Assembly (NCBI GenBank): GCA_050012355.1
Contig: JBEKHI010000340.1
Coordinates: forward strand, 1 to 9,195
Reading direction: 5' to 3'
DNA length: 9,195 nt
Source of the DNA: JBEKHI01 sp050012355
Lineage (GTDB): Bacteria > Actinomycetota > Actinomycetes > Streptosporangiales > Streptosporangiaceae
Shown: positions 1-6,988 of the stretch, in pieces
Layout of the letters: each line of letters begins with the position of its first letter
Numbering within the stretch: the stretch's first letter is position 1
Notes under the pieces: generated by a model
What the model was told of the DNA's origin: nothing
The model's database searches: none
Seen by the model: the letters and a program-made list of their open reading frames with translations, nothing else
Translations under genes and position numbers: made by a program

Positions 1-288
1 CTGGCGGCGGCCAGCATCACGGTCTGGATCGTGATGCAGGCGGTGGTCAACATCGGCGCGGTGATCGGGGTGCTCCCGATTACCGGTGTTCCGTTGCCGC
101 TGGTGTCAGCCGGACTATCGTCGCTGCTGTCGACCATGATCGCGTTGGGCATACTCATGGCATTCGCCAGACGTGAGCCGGGCGCGGCGCAAGCTTTGGC
201 CGCACGTGGCCCCGGCCTGGCGTCCCGCGGCCTAAGCTGGCTGGGTCTGGGAACTCGGCGTCGGGCCGACGGGCCAAGACGAACGTGA
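1..288 (+). CDS. ftsW: FtsW, septal peptidoglycan polymerase (SEDS family), 3' end only
   Basis: This is the C-terminal 95 residues of a SEDS-family protein; the 5' part lies outside the window. FtsW is an integral membrane glycosyltransferase that polymerises lipid II at the septum together with a class B penicillin-binding protein. Visible features are a membrane segment beginning with [17 protein letters not shown], the extracellular loop [11 protein letters not shown] that is characteristic of FtsW/RodA, a last membrane helix ([15 protein letters not shown]), and a basic cytoplasmic tail of about 45 residues rich in Arg, Ala and Gly. The loop usually reads SxGGSS or SAGGTS in the family; here the second Gly is Leu. 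It is followed directly by murG, as in other actinobacterial dcw clusters, which favours FtsW over RodA. The stop is TGA at 286-288, and the murG ribosome binding site overlaps it. Confidence 0.93.
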   Translation: MAAASITVWIVMQAVVNIGAVIGVLPITGVPLPLVSAGLSSLLSTMIALGILMAFARREPGAAQALAARGPGLASRGLSWLGLGTRRRADGPRRT

Positions 289-292
289 GGAG
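287..292 (+). promoter_or_regulatory. Ribosome binding site of murG (GAGGAG)
   Basis: GAGGAG overlaps the ftsW stop codon. It lies 6 bases before the ATG at 299 but only 3 bases before the in-frame GTG at 296, so it favours ATG 299 as the murG start. Its position across the ftsW stop suggests translational coupling of ftsW and murG. Confidence 0.6.
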
Positions 293-298
293 CTTGTG

Positions 299-1438
299 AT
301 GCGGGTTGTGCTTGCTGGCGGGGGGTCAGCTGGCCATATCGAGCCGGCCTTGGCGACGGCCGATGCCCTCAGGCGGCTGGATCCCGGGATCAGCGTGACC
401 TGCCTCGGTACCGAACGCGGTCTTGAGACCCGGCTGGTTCCGATGCGCGGCTATGAGTTGATGCTGATACCGGCGGTGCCGCTTCCGCGTAGCGTCACAC
501 CGCAGTTGCTGACCGTCCCAGGCAGGCTAGCGGGCGCGATACACGCCGCTGGCGTCGTTCTGGAAAAAACTAATGCTGACGTGCTGGTGGGCTTCGGCGG
601 GTACGTGGCGACTCCGGCTTATCTGGCCGCCCGGCGGCACAAGGTGCCGATCGTGGTGCACGAGGCCAACCCGGTGCCCGGGATCGCCAACCGGCTCGGC
701 GCCCGGCTGACCACCCACGTCTTCACCGGTCACCCTAAAACCCAACTGCGCAACGGCCGGTACGTGGGCATCCCGATCCGGCAGCAGATCACCAGCCTGG
801 ACCGGTTCGCGCTGACGGACAAGGCCCGCGCGCATTTCGGGCTGCGCCCCGACCTGCCCGTTCTGCTGGTCACCGGCGGCTCGCAGGGCGCCCGCTCGCT
901 GAACGAGGCGATCACCGGCGCGTTGATGTCGTTCCTGCAGTATGGCGTTCAGGTGCTGCACGTGATCGGCCCGCGCAACACCGCCCAGCGAGTGCCCCCG
1001 ATGCCAACTCCGTACGTGGCGGTGCCGTATGTGGACCGGATGGACCTGGCCTACGCGGCGGCGGACTTCGCGCTGTGCCGCGCGGGCGGCATGACCTGCG
1101 CCGAGCTCACCGCGGTAGGCCTTCCCGCGGCGTACGTGCCGCTCCCGCACGGGAACGGCGAGCAACGGCTCAACGCCGAGCCGATCGTCGACCACGGCGG
1201 CGGCTTCCTGGTGGATGACGCCGAACTGAGCCCGGAATGGCTGGTCAGCCACGTGCTGCCGGTGTTGCGCAACATCGACCAGGTGGCCGCCATGTCGGAG
1301 GCCGCCGCGGCGCTCGGCCAGCGGGACGCCGACATCCGGCTGGCCCAGGCCATCATCGAAATCGTTCGGTCCCAGCGGGACGTCACCCCGCAGCTACAAC
1401 AACCGCAGCAGGCCCCCGGCAGGCACGCGAGGTCATGA
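299..1438 (+). CDS. murG: MurG, UDP-GlcNAc:lipid I GlcNAc transferase
   Basis: MurG transfers GlcNAc from UDP-GlcNAc to lipid I on the inner face of the membrane, giving lipid II. The protein is 379 residues, slightly longer than the common 350-365. The N-terminal glycine-rich loop reads [11 protein letters not shown] (residues 7-17, His13), followed by [14 protein letters not shown] and [15 protein letters not shown]. The C-terminal GT-B half has [16 protein letters not shown] and the nucleotide-sugar site [18 protein letters not shown], then [15 protein letters not shown]. The HGNGEQ form is typical of actinobacterial MurG. The last 25 or so residues are a Gln/Pro/Arg-rich tail. A GTG start at 296 would add one residue; ATG 299 has better spacing from the GAGGAG site. 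The gene is flanked by ftsW (10-base gap) and murC (1-base gap), so co-transcription is likely. Confidence 0.96.
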   Translation: MRVVLAGGGSAGHIEPALATADALRRLDPGISVTCLGTERGLETRLVPMRGYELMLIPAVPLPRSVTPQLLTVPGRLAGAIHAAGVVLEKTNADVLVGFGGYVATPAYLAARRHKVPIVVHEANPVPGIANRLGARLTTHVFTGHPKTQLRNGRYVGIPIRQQITSLDRFALTDKARAHFGLRPDLPVLLVTGGSQGARSLNEAITGALMSFLQYGVQVLHVIGPRNTAQRVPPMPTPYVAVPYVDRMDLAYAAADFALCRAGGMTCAELTAVGLPAAYVPLPHGNGEQRLNAEPIVDHGGGFLVDDAELSPEWLVSHVLPVLRNIDQVAAMSEAAAALGQRDADIRLAQAIIEIVRSQRDVTPQLQQPQQAPGRHARS

Positions 1439-1439
1439 C

Positions 1440-2852
1440 ATGCCACTGGTAACACCCGTCGAGCCCGTCCCCCTCGATGAGCTGGGCCGGGTGCATTTCG
1501 CCGGTATCGGCGGCGCGGGGATGTCCGGCATCGCCAGGATCATGCTCGAGCGCGGTGTCGCCGTCTCGGGCAGCGACGCCGCCGCGTCCCCGATGCTCGA
1601 CGCGCTGGCCGAGCTCGGTGCCGACGTGCACGTCGGCCACAGCGCCGACCACCTGGAGAAGGCCGACACGCTGGTGGTCTCCAGCGCGATCCGCGACGAC
1701 AACCCCGAGCTGGTGGAGGCACACCGGCGTAACCTGCGCGTACTGCACCGCGCCGCCGCCCTCACCAGCGTCATGCTCGGCCGCCGGGTCATCGCGGTCG
1801 CCGGGACACACGGCAAGACCACCACGACCTCGATGATCACCACGGTGCTGCGCGAGGTCGGAACCGATCCCGGTTACGTGATCGGCGGCGTGCTCGCCGA
1901 GACGGGAACCGGCGCGGCCGACGGCACCGGCCGGGACTTCGTGGCCGAGGCAGACGAGAGCGACGGCTCCTTCCTGATGCTGTCACCGCACGCCGCGGTG
2001 ATCACCAACATCGAGGCCGACCACCTGGACAACTGGGGGACCCCGGCGCATTACCGCGCGGCGTTCGGCGCGTTCGCGAGGCGAGTGGAGCCGGGCGGGC
2101 TCATCGTGCTGAACGCCGACGACCCCGGCACCACCGAGCTGGCCGCTGACCTGCGCGGGGCGTCGCTCCGGGTGCGCACCTACGGCGAGTCGCCGGACGC
2201 GGACTATCAGCTCAGCGACGTCGTACAGGACGGCATGCGAACCCAGCTCACCGTGACCGGGAACATCACGCCGTTCGGCGGCATCCAGGCCTCGCTGACC
2301 ATCGGCGTCCCCGGCCGGCACAACGCGGCCAACGCGGCCGCCGCGTTCAGTACCGCGGTCGAGCTGGGCATCGCGCCGCAGCGCGTGGCGACGGCGCTTG
2401 GCCAGTACCGCGGCGCGGCCCGCCGGCTGGAGCCGAAGGGCGAGGCGGCCGGCGTCCGGGTGCTCGACAGCTACGCGCATCACCCGACCGAGCTGGACGC
2501 CGACCTGCGCGCCGCGCGGGGGGTCGCGGGCGACGGAAAGGTCATCGCGATCTTCCAGCCGCACCTGTTCAGCCGCACCCGGATCTTCGCCACCGAGCTG
2601 GCCGCCGCGCTGCGGCTCGCCGACGAGGTGTTCGTGCTCGACATCTACGCCGCGCGTGAGGACCCCGAGCCAGGCATCACGGGCGCGCTCATCGCCGATG
2701 CCGTCCCGGGCGCGCGTTTTATTCCGGCCATAACGGCGCTACCCCAGCTCATCGTCGCCCTGGCGGCACCCGGTGACGTGGTGCTCACGATGGGCGCCGG
2801 GGACGTCACCAAGCTAGGCCCCGTCCTGCTGAACGCGCTAGCGGATGGCTGA
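1440..2852 (+). CDS. murC: MurC, UDP-N-acetylmuramate-L-alanine ligase
   Basis: MurC adds L-Ala to UDP-MurNAc with ATP, the first peptide-stem step of peptidoglycan synthesis in the cytoplasm. The protein is 470 residues, normal for the family. The N-terminal Rossmann domain starts with VHFAGIGGAGMSGIA (GIGGAGMSG at 22-30). The ATP P-loop is AGTHGKTTT (121-129, Lys126). Central-domain motifs are EADESDGSF, TNIEADHLDNW and GRHNAANAAAA (292-302). The C-terminal domain has RRLEPKG, DSYAHHPTE (343-351) and FQPHLFSRTR. All expected Mur-ligase motifs are intact. GCGAGG at 1427-1432 is a likely ribosome binding site, 7 bases before the ATG. The 3' end overlaps ftsQ by 8 bases, which suggests coupled translation. 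Its position between murG and ftsQ resembles the mycobacterial order; no murB or ddl is present at this junction. Confidence 0.97.
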   Translation: MPLVTPVEPVPLDELGRVHFAGIGGAGMSGIARIMLERGVAVSGSDAAASPMLDALAELGADVHVGHSADHLEKADTLVVSSAIRDDNPELVEAHRRNLRVLHRAAALTSVMLGRRVIAVAGTHGKTTTTSMITTVLREVGTDPGYVIGGVLAETGTGAADGTGRDFVAEADESDGSFLMLSPHAAVITNIEADHLDNWGTPAHYRAAFGAFARRVEPGGLIVLNADDPGTTELAADLRGASLRVRTYGESPDADYQLSDVVQDGMRTQLTVTGNITPFGGIQASLTIGVPGRHNAANAAAAFSTAVELGIAPQRVATALGQYRGAARRLEPKGEAAGVRVLDSYAHHPTELDADLRAARGVAGDGKVIAIFQPHLFSRTRIFATELAAALRLADEVFVLDIYAAREDPEPGITGALIADAVPGARFIPAITALPQLIVALAAPGDVVLTMGAGDVTKLGPVLLNALADG

Positions 2853-3603
2853 GACCCTCGGGGGCACGACGTCCCAGGAGGCGGCGCCGGACGAGCGGCC
2901 CCCGGCCCGCCGGGGCCGTAACCCCGGAAACAAGTGGCGGGCGATTTTCTTCGGGCTGGCCTCACTGGGGATCGTGGCGGGGGTGGCGTGGGCGCTGCTC
3001 GGGTCGCGGTTCCTCGTGGTCCGCTCGGTGCAGGTGACGGGAACCCAGACGGTGCCGGTCTCCGCGGTGATCGCCGCGGCGGATGTGCCGGACGGCACGC
3101 CGCTGCTGCGGGTGGACGCCCCGGCGGTGGAGCGCCGGGTCGAGTCGATCAGGGATGTGGCCTCGGCGACCGTCTCGAAGGCCTGGCCGGACAAGCTCGT
3201 GATCGCGATCAGGGAACGGACCCCGGCGGTCGCGGTCAAGATGTCCCGCGGTTACGACCTGATGGATCCGACCGGCGTGATCGTGCGGTGGTCGGCGGAC
3301 AAGCCCGCGACGCTGCCGGAATACGTGACGTCGTTGCCCGGGAACGACCTGCGTGGCAACGCGGACCTGGCGGCGGCCGCGTCGGTGCTATCCGCGCTGC
3401 CGTCGTGGCTATCAGGATCGGTTGCTGAGGTTTCAGCGCCGGAGAGTGGGCAGGTCACGCTGTGGCTGCGAGACCACGTGACGATAGTCTGGGGAAGCGA
3501 CAGCCGGAATCAGCAGAAATCCCAGGAGCTGCAGATTCTCATGAAGCAGGCACCCGCCAGCTATTACGACGTGAGTGCCGAGGGGACGGTGGTCACCAAG
3601 TGA
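2845..3603 (+). CDS. ftsQ: FtsQ, divisome membrane protein with POTRA domain
   Basis: FtsQ is a bitopic protein that links early cytoplasmic and late periplasmic-side division proteins (FtsL/FtsB in other bacteria). The 252-residue product has a basic, Pro/Arg-rich cytoplasmic N-terminus (1-32) and one membrane helix at about 33-52. A POTRA domain begins at FLVVRSVQVTGTQTV (about 56-67) and continues through DGTPLLRVD and WPDKLVIAIRERTPAVAV. A beta domain with GYDLMDPTGVIV follows, and the C-terminus is typical of actinobacterial FtsQ (ASYYDVSAEGTVVT). Start ATG 2845 overlaps the end of murC, and no strong ribosome binding site is needed if translation is coupled. Sequence identity of FtsQ is usually low, so the call rests on the fold pattern plus its position between murC and ftsZ. 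Confidence 0.93.
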   Translation: MAETLGGTTSQEAAPDERPPARRGRNPGNKWRAIFFGLASLGIVAGVAWALLGSRFLVVRSVQVTGTQTVPVSAVIAAADVPDGTPLLRVDAPAVERRVESIRDVASATVSKAWPDKLVIAIRERTPAVAVKMSRGYDLMDPTGVIVRWSADKPATLPEYVTSLPGNDLRGNADLAAAASVLSALPSWLSGSVAEVSAPESGQVTLWLRDHVTIVWGSDSRNQQKSQELQILMKQAPASYYDVSAEGTVVTK

Positions 3604-3675
3604 GACCAGTTAATCTCGCACGGTGGAGGCGGGGGAAAATAGCAAAGATACGCTGGTCCGCACCCGCGTGGTTAG

Positions 3676-3704
3676 TTGACCCCGATGTCTTCCGACCCTA
3701 CTGT
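3676..3704 (+). promoter_or_regulatory. Predicted ftsZ promoter, TTGACC-17-TACTGT
   Basis: The -35 element TTGACC lies at 3676-3681 and the -10 element TACTGT at 3699-3704, with an exact 17-base spacer. The -10 matches the actinobacterial vegetative pattern TANNNT and the -35 matches TTGAC in full. Transcription would begin near 3711-3713, leaving a leader of about 130 bases before the ftsZ GTG. This is the best promoter match seen in the window; it is a prediction without start-site data. Confidence 0.55.
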
Positions 3705-3730
3705 CCGTATCAGCCGTCAGGATGGGAAAA

Positions 3731-3760
3731 CTCTAAATCTCTACCTGAAGGTAAAACTAG
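3731..3760 (+). promoter_or_regulatory. Palindromic element in the ftsZ leader
   Basis: TACCT-GA-AGGTA at 3742-3753 is a perfect inverted repeat with 5-base arms and a 2-base centre, set in an AT-rich stretch from CTCTAAATCT to AAACTAG. It lies about 30 bases downstream of the predicted transcription start, so it could be an operator, a second promoter region or a leader RNA element. From memory, an AACTCTAAACCT-like stretch ahead of ftsZ recurs in other actinobacteria; this was not checked. Confidence 0.35.
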
Positions 3761-3783
3761 CAGCGAAGCGCCTGCGCGTCAAT

Positions 3784-3806
3784 CCGCCGGATCGTCGGCC
3801 TGGCGG
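3784..3806 (+). promoter_or_regulatory. Possible stem-loop in the ftsZ leader RNA
   Basis: CCGCC (3784-3788) pairs with GGCGG (3802-3806). The adjoining GG (3789-3790) and CC (3799-3800) extend the stem to 7 base pairs with one bulged U and an 8-base loop. It ends 20 bases upstream of the AAAGGGA ribosome binding site. There is no U-tract, so it is not a terminator. Such hairpins arise easily by chance in GC-rich DNA. Confidence 0.2.
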
Positions 3807-3826
3807 GCAGACCCAGCAGCGAGCGG

Positions 3827-3833
3827 AAAGGGA
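3827..3833 (+). promoter_or_regulatory. Ribosome binding site of ftsZ (AAAGGGA)
   Basis: AAAGGGA ends 8 bases before the GTG at 3842. It supports the GTG as the start, giving the N-terminus [13 protein letters not shown] that matches actinobacterial FtsZ proteins. Confidence 0.6.
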
Positions 3834-3841
3834 CCCTCCTC

Positions 3842-5284
3842 GTGGCAGCACCGCAGAACTATCTGGCGGTCATTAAGGTCGTCGGAATTGGCGGCGGTGG
3901 CGTTAATGCCGTCAACCGCATGATCGAAGAGGGACTCCGCGGCGTTGAGTTCATCGCGATCAACACTGACGCGCAAGCGCTGTTGATGAGCGACGCCGAC
4001 GTCAAGCTCGACGTCGGGCGCGAACTAACTCGCGGGCTTGGCGCTGGCGCCAACCCGGATGTCGGCTGCAAGGCGGCCGAGGACCACCGCGAGGAGATCG
4101 AGGAGGTGCTCAAGGGCGCCGACATGGTCTTCGTCACCGCGGGGGAGGGCGGCGGTACCGGAACCGGCGGAGCGCCGGTCGTGGCGAGCGTCGCTCGCTC
4201 GCTCGGCGCGCTGACCATTGGTGTTGTGACCAGGCCGTTCGGGTTTGAGGGCAAGCGGCGGGCCATCCAGGCCGAGGCTGGCATCGAGCGGCTGCGCAGC
4301 GAAGTCGACACGCTGATCGTGATCCCTAACGACCGGCTGCTGACGATCTCCGACCGGCATGTATCGGTGCTTGACGCCTTCAAGGCGGCCGATCAAGTGC
4401 TGCTCTCCGGTGTTCAGGGCATTACCGACCTGATCACCACCCCGGGACTGATCAACCTTGACTTCGCGGACGTGAAATCGGTGATGTCCGGCGCGGGCTC
4501 CGCGCTGATGGGCATCGGCTCCTCGCGCGGCGACGACCGCGCGGTGGCGGCCGCCGAGATGGCGATCTCCTCCCCGCTGCTGGAAGCCTCCATCGACGGG
4601 GCACATGGCGTGCTGCTGTCCATTCAGGGCGGCTCGGATCTCGGGCTATTCGAGATCAATGAGGCCGCGCAACTGGTGTCTAATTCGGCGGCGGTCGACG
4701 CGAACATCATCTTTGGCGCGGTAATTGACGATGCGCTTGGCGACGAGGTGCGGGTGACGGTGATCGCCGCCGGCTTTGACGACACCCGGTCTGGCCGCAG
4801 TCCCGCGGCCAGCGCGGCCACCGGCCAGACCCTGCTCGGCGCGCCCGTCGGTGCCCCGACCGTGGTTCCCGGTTCGGTCATCAAGGAGTCCACTGGCTCC
4901 CTCGGCGCGGTTCCCTCGGCGAGCGGCTCGTTCAACGGTGCCCCGGCTTCGGGCGGCGACTACGGAACCGCAGCAGCCCAGGCCAGCGCCCCGGCTTCGA
5001 TGCCGCTGGGCCCGGTGTACTCAGGGGATGACGCCAGCGAGCCGGATTCTTCGCTCGACGATGCCTCGGACGCCGTATCGACCGCGACCGACGCTGAGCC
5101 GGTGACGTCGGCCGATGCCAGCCCGACGAGCATCCACGACAGCCGGGCGGCCGCGCAGGAGGACAGCTGGCAGTCCCCGGCCGAGCGGACGGTCCCTGAC
5201 AAGCCGTTCGAGGTGGCCTCCCGCCGTCGGCCGGTGGTGTTCGAAGAGGACGACGACCTGGATGTTCCCGACTTCCTCAAGTGA
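3842..5284 (+). CDS. ftsZ: FtsZ, tubulin-like cell division GTPase
   Basis: FtsZ polymerises with GTP into the cytoplasmic ring that organises septum synthesis. The 480-residue product starts at GTG 3842. The GTPase core has the T1 loop [13 protein letters not shown] (15-27), [11 protein letters not shown] (65-75), the tubulin signature GGGTGTG (103-109) and the T7 loop NLDFADVK with catalytic Asp207 and Asp210. The core ends at about residue 315 ([11 protein letters not shown]). A low-complexity Ala/Ser/Pro/Gly/Thr linker of about 150 residues follows, acidic in its distal part, then the C-terminal partner-binding peptide [13 protein letters not shown]. Total length is well above the roughly 380-400 residues of mycobacterial and Streptomyces FtsZ, all of it in the linker. 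Residue 76 is Cys, where relatives have Arg or Lys. The gene has its own upstream promoter region, and its stop overlaps the yggS start by 4 bases. Confidence 0.98.
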   Translation: MAAPQNYLAVIKVVGIGGGGVNAVNRMIEEGLRGVEFIAINTDAQALLMSDADVKLDVGRELTRGLGAGANPDVGCKAAEDHREEIEEVLKGADMVFVTAGEGGGTGTGGAPVVASVARSLGALTIGVVTRPFGFEGKRRAIQAEAGIERLRSEVDTLIVIPNDRLLTISDRHVSVLDAFKAADQVLLSGVQGITDLITTPGLINLDFADVKSVMSGAGSALMGIGSSRGDDRAVAAAEMAISSPLLEASIDGAHGVLLSIQGGSDLGLFEINEAAQLVSNSAAVDANIIFGAVIDDALGDEVRVTVIAAGFDDTRSGRSPAASAATGQTLLGAPVGAPTVVPGSVIKESTGSLGAVPSASGSFNGAPASGGDYGTAAAQASAPASMPLGPVYSGDDASEPDSSLDDASDAVSTATDAEPVTSADASPTSIHDSRAAAQEDSWQSPAERTVPDKPFEVASRRRPVVFEEDDDLDVPDFLK

Positions 5285-6012
5285 CGTGGCAGTCCGGGGA
5301 CACTGTGCCAGCCGACGATGACCGGCGAGCCGAACTGGCCGCCGGGCTAGAGTCCGTCCGTGACCGGATAAAGGCAGCGTGCGACGCTGCCGGACGCGAC
5401 CCAGCCGAGATCACGCTGATCGCGATCACCAAGACCTGGCCGGCCTCCGACGTCCGGCTGTTGCACGGGCTCGGAGTCACCGACGTTGGCGAGAACCGGG
5501 ACGCGGAGGCCGCGCCGAAGGCCGCCGCCTGCTCAGACCTCGACCTGACCTGGCATTTCGTCGGTCAGCTGCAGACCAACAAGTGCCGCAGCGTCGCCAC
5601 CTACTCGTCGTTCGTCCACTCGGTGGACAGGAAGCGGCTGGTAACCGCGCTGGGGAGCGCGGCGCGGGCCGCCGGGCGTGTCGTGACCGGTTTGGTCCAG
5701 GTGTCATTCGACGATGATCCGGGCCGCGGCGGTGTCGCACCCGACGGCGTGCCGGATCTGGCCCGTGCGATCGACTCAGAAGAGGGACTGAGGCTGGGCG
5801 GCGTAATGGCCGTCGCGCCGCTAGGAAAGCCTGCGGAGCCGGCGTTCGAGGCGCTGCGGGAATGCGCGACCGCCGTTATGGAAATAAGGGGAGACGCGGG
5901 GATCATCTCGGCCGGGATGAGTGGCGATCTGGAGGCCGCGGTAGCGGCCGGCGCGACACACGTGCGAATTGGTACGGCGTTGCTCGGCAACAGAAGGCCC
6001 CGGGTCATGTAA
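5281..6012 (+). CDS. yggS: YggS-family pyridoxal-5'-phosphate homeostasis protein
   Basis: This fold-type III PLP-binding protein without known catalysis buffers PLP and affects amino-acid metabolism in the cytoplasm. The product is 243 residues, normal for the family. The PLP lysine is Lys51 in [16 protein letters not shown]. Other family motifs are [27 protein letters not shown], the phosphate-binding [27 protein letters not shown] and the C-terminal NRRP. The start chosen is GTG 5281, which overlaps the ftsZ stop as GTGA and suggests translational coupling. GTG 5305 is an alternative (235 residues) with a GGGGA at 5296-5300 and a better fit to N-terminal lengths of relatives. Its place between ftsZ and sepF is conserved in actinobacteria, but there a yfiH/pgeF gene usually separates it from ftsZ; here that gene is absent. 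Confidence 0.94.
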   Translation: MTWQSGDTVPADDDRRAELAAGLESVRDRIKAACDAAGRDPAEITLIAITKTWPASDVRLLHGLGVTDVGENRDAEAAPKAAACSDLDLTWHFVGQLQTNKCRSVATYSSFVHSVDRKRLVTALGSAARAAGRVVTGLVQVSFDDDPGRGGVAPDGVPDLARAIDSEEGLRLGGVMAVAPLGKPAEPAFEALRECATAVMEIRGDAGIISAGMSGDLEAAVAAGATHVRIGTALLGNRRPRVM

Positions 6013-6078
6013 TGTCCGAGCGTGGGGCAAGTTCGATACGCGGCTACGCGTGATGTAGGCACGACGGAGGACTGACGG

Positions 6079-6594
6079 ATGGCCAGCGCGGTGCGCAAGT
6101 TGGCGGTCTACCTCGGCCTCGTCGAGGATGATCGGCGCTATCACGAAAAGTATGACTCATACGCCGAGTACGAGGACTACGAGACTGAGGCCGGGCCGGT
6201 CGACGAGGAGCGGGACGAGTATGCCTCCTACCCGCCCGCGGTGCGCCGCCCTGACTCCGTGGTCCCGCCCGTACCATACAGCCCACCGGCCCCTGTTGCC
6301 CCGCAGACGGCCGATCTGGCCCGGATCACTACATTGCACCCGCGAACCTACAATGAGGCTCGTACGATTGGTGAGCACTTCCGTGAGGGCATTCCGGTGA
6401 TCATGAACCTGACCGAGATGGTCGACAGCGACGCGCGGCGTCTTGTCGACTTCGCGGCGGGCCTGATCTTCGGGCTGCGCGGGTCCATCGACAAGGTCAC
6501 CAACAAGGTGTTCCTGCTGTCACCGGCGAACGTCGAGGTGACGGCCGAGGACAAGGCCCGTATCGCGGAACGAGACTTCTTCAACCAGAGCTAG
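6079..6594 (+). CDS. sepF: SepF, FtsZ membrane anchor
   Basis: SepF binds the FtsZ C-terminal peptide and the membrane, tethering the Z ring; in actinobacteria, which lack FtsA, it is the main anchor. The 171-residue product begins with a short amphipathic helix ([15 protein letters not shown], 1-15) that would insert in the membrane. Next is an acidic, tyrosine-rich linker (about 16-52, eight Tyr between residues 11 and 51), then a Pro-rich stretch to about 80. The SepF core follows at 82-155, with [53 protein letters not shown] and [16 protein letters not shown] at 6066-6070 lies 8 bases before the ATG. The acidic Tyr-rich linker is normal for Streptomyces-like SepF. It sits downstream of ftsZ and yggS, as in related clusters. 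Confidence 0.96.
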   Translation: MASAVRKLAVYLGLVEDDRRYHEKYDSYAEYEDYETEAGPVDEERDEYASYPPAVRRPDSVVPPVPYSPPAPVAPQTADLARITTLHPRTYNEARTIGEHFREGIPVIMNLTEMVDSDARRLVDFAAGLIFGLRGSIDKVTNKVFLLSPANVEVTAEDKARIAERDFFNQS

Positions 6595-6636
6595 AGTGCG
6601 GGCAGTGATCTTGCTATGACGAGCAGCGACGTGGAC

Positions 6637-6640
6637 GGGA
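6637..6640 (+). promoter_or_regulatory. Ribosome binding site deciding the yggT start
   Basis: GACGGGA (6634-6640) precedes a GTGATG pair. Spacing is 4 bases to GTG 6645 and 7 bases to ATG 6648, so ATG 6648 is preferred. The overlapping ATG at 6643 is followed at once by a TGA and is not a start. Confidence 0.4.
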
Positions 6641-6647
6641 CAATGTG

Positions 6648-6935
6648 ATGGATATCCTGAAAATCGTCCTGACCTACCTGCTGACGATCTACCTCGTTCT
6701 GTTGATCGGGCGCATGATCTTCAGCTGGATACAGGCTTTCGCGCGATCCTGGCACCCGACGGGCATCGTCCTGGTGATCGCCGAAGCCATCTTTACGGCG
6801 ACGGATCCGCCACTGAAATTCCTACGTCGCTACATCCCGACGTTCCGTCTAGGTACAGTAGCCTTGGACCTCAGCTTCATGGTGCTGTTCATAGTGGTAC
6901 TGATTTTGCTAGATGTGGTCGTGCCGCGGCTCTGA
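6648..6935 (+). CDS. yggT: YggT-family small membrane protein
   Basis: The 95-residue protein has two membrane helices, at about 4-26 (LKIVLTYLLTIYLVLLIGRM) and 69-92 (VALDLSFMVLFIVVLILLDVV). Between them is the conserved YggT segment FARSWHP, then EAIFTATDPPLKFLRRYIPTFRLG. The family's molecular role is not settled; it is found beside sepF and divIVA in Gram-positive dcw clusters, and a link with membrane or division organisation is inferred from that. Start ATG 6648 is preferred over GTG 6645 on ribosome binding site spacing. The gap to sepF is 53 bases with no convincing promoter, so it is probably transcribed with its neighbours. Confidence 0.92.
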   Translation: MDILKIVLTYLLTIYLVLLIGRMIFSWIQAFARSWHPTGIVLVIAEAIFTATDPPLKFLRRYIPTFRLGTVALDLSFMVLFIVVLILLDVVVPRL

Positions 6936-6988
6936 TACGAGTACCGTGCTGAGGAACCACAGTCCAAGCGCGCCGAGGAGACGACGAC

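Larger units (their letters stand above)
3604..3841 (+). other. ftsQ-ftsZ intergenic regulatory region
   Basis: This is the largest non-coding gap in the window (238 bases) and is visibly more AT-rich in places than the coding DNA around it. It holds a sigma-70-like promoter, a short palindrome and a possible leader hairpin, listed separately, plus the ftsZ ribosome binding site. No GACAC/GTGTC WhiA-type core was found by eye. In Streptomyces, ftsZ is known to have several promoters in the equivalent gap, so more than one start site here would not be surprising. Confidence 0.7.

Noticed and set aside
317..349. MurG loop GGGSAGH instead of GGGTGGH.
   Set aside because: Actinobacterial MurG commonly reads GGGTAGH, so the change is small and within family variation.
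3462..3923. A + strand ORF bridging the ftsQ end, the intergenic gap and the ftsZ start.
   Set aside because: It overlaps two certain genes out of frame, has no domain, and covers a region with promoter features.
6038..6051. A hairpin ACGCG-GCTA-CGCGT between yggS and sepF.
   Set aside because: Five base pairs with no U-tract are too weak for a terminator, and the downstream genes seem to belong to the same unit.
6611..6620. TTGCTATGAC between sepF and yggT as an extended -10.
   Set aside because: The hexamer matches the consensus only partly, and there is no -35 at the right distance.
6942..6947. TACCGT ahead of divIVA as a possible -10 element.
   Set aside because: No acceptable -35 lies 16-18 bases upstream (TCGTGC at best), so a promoter here is not supported by sequence alone.
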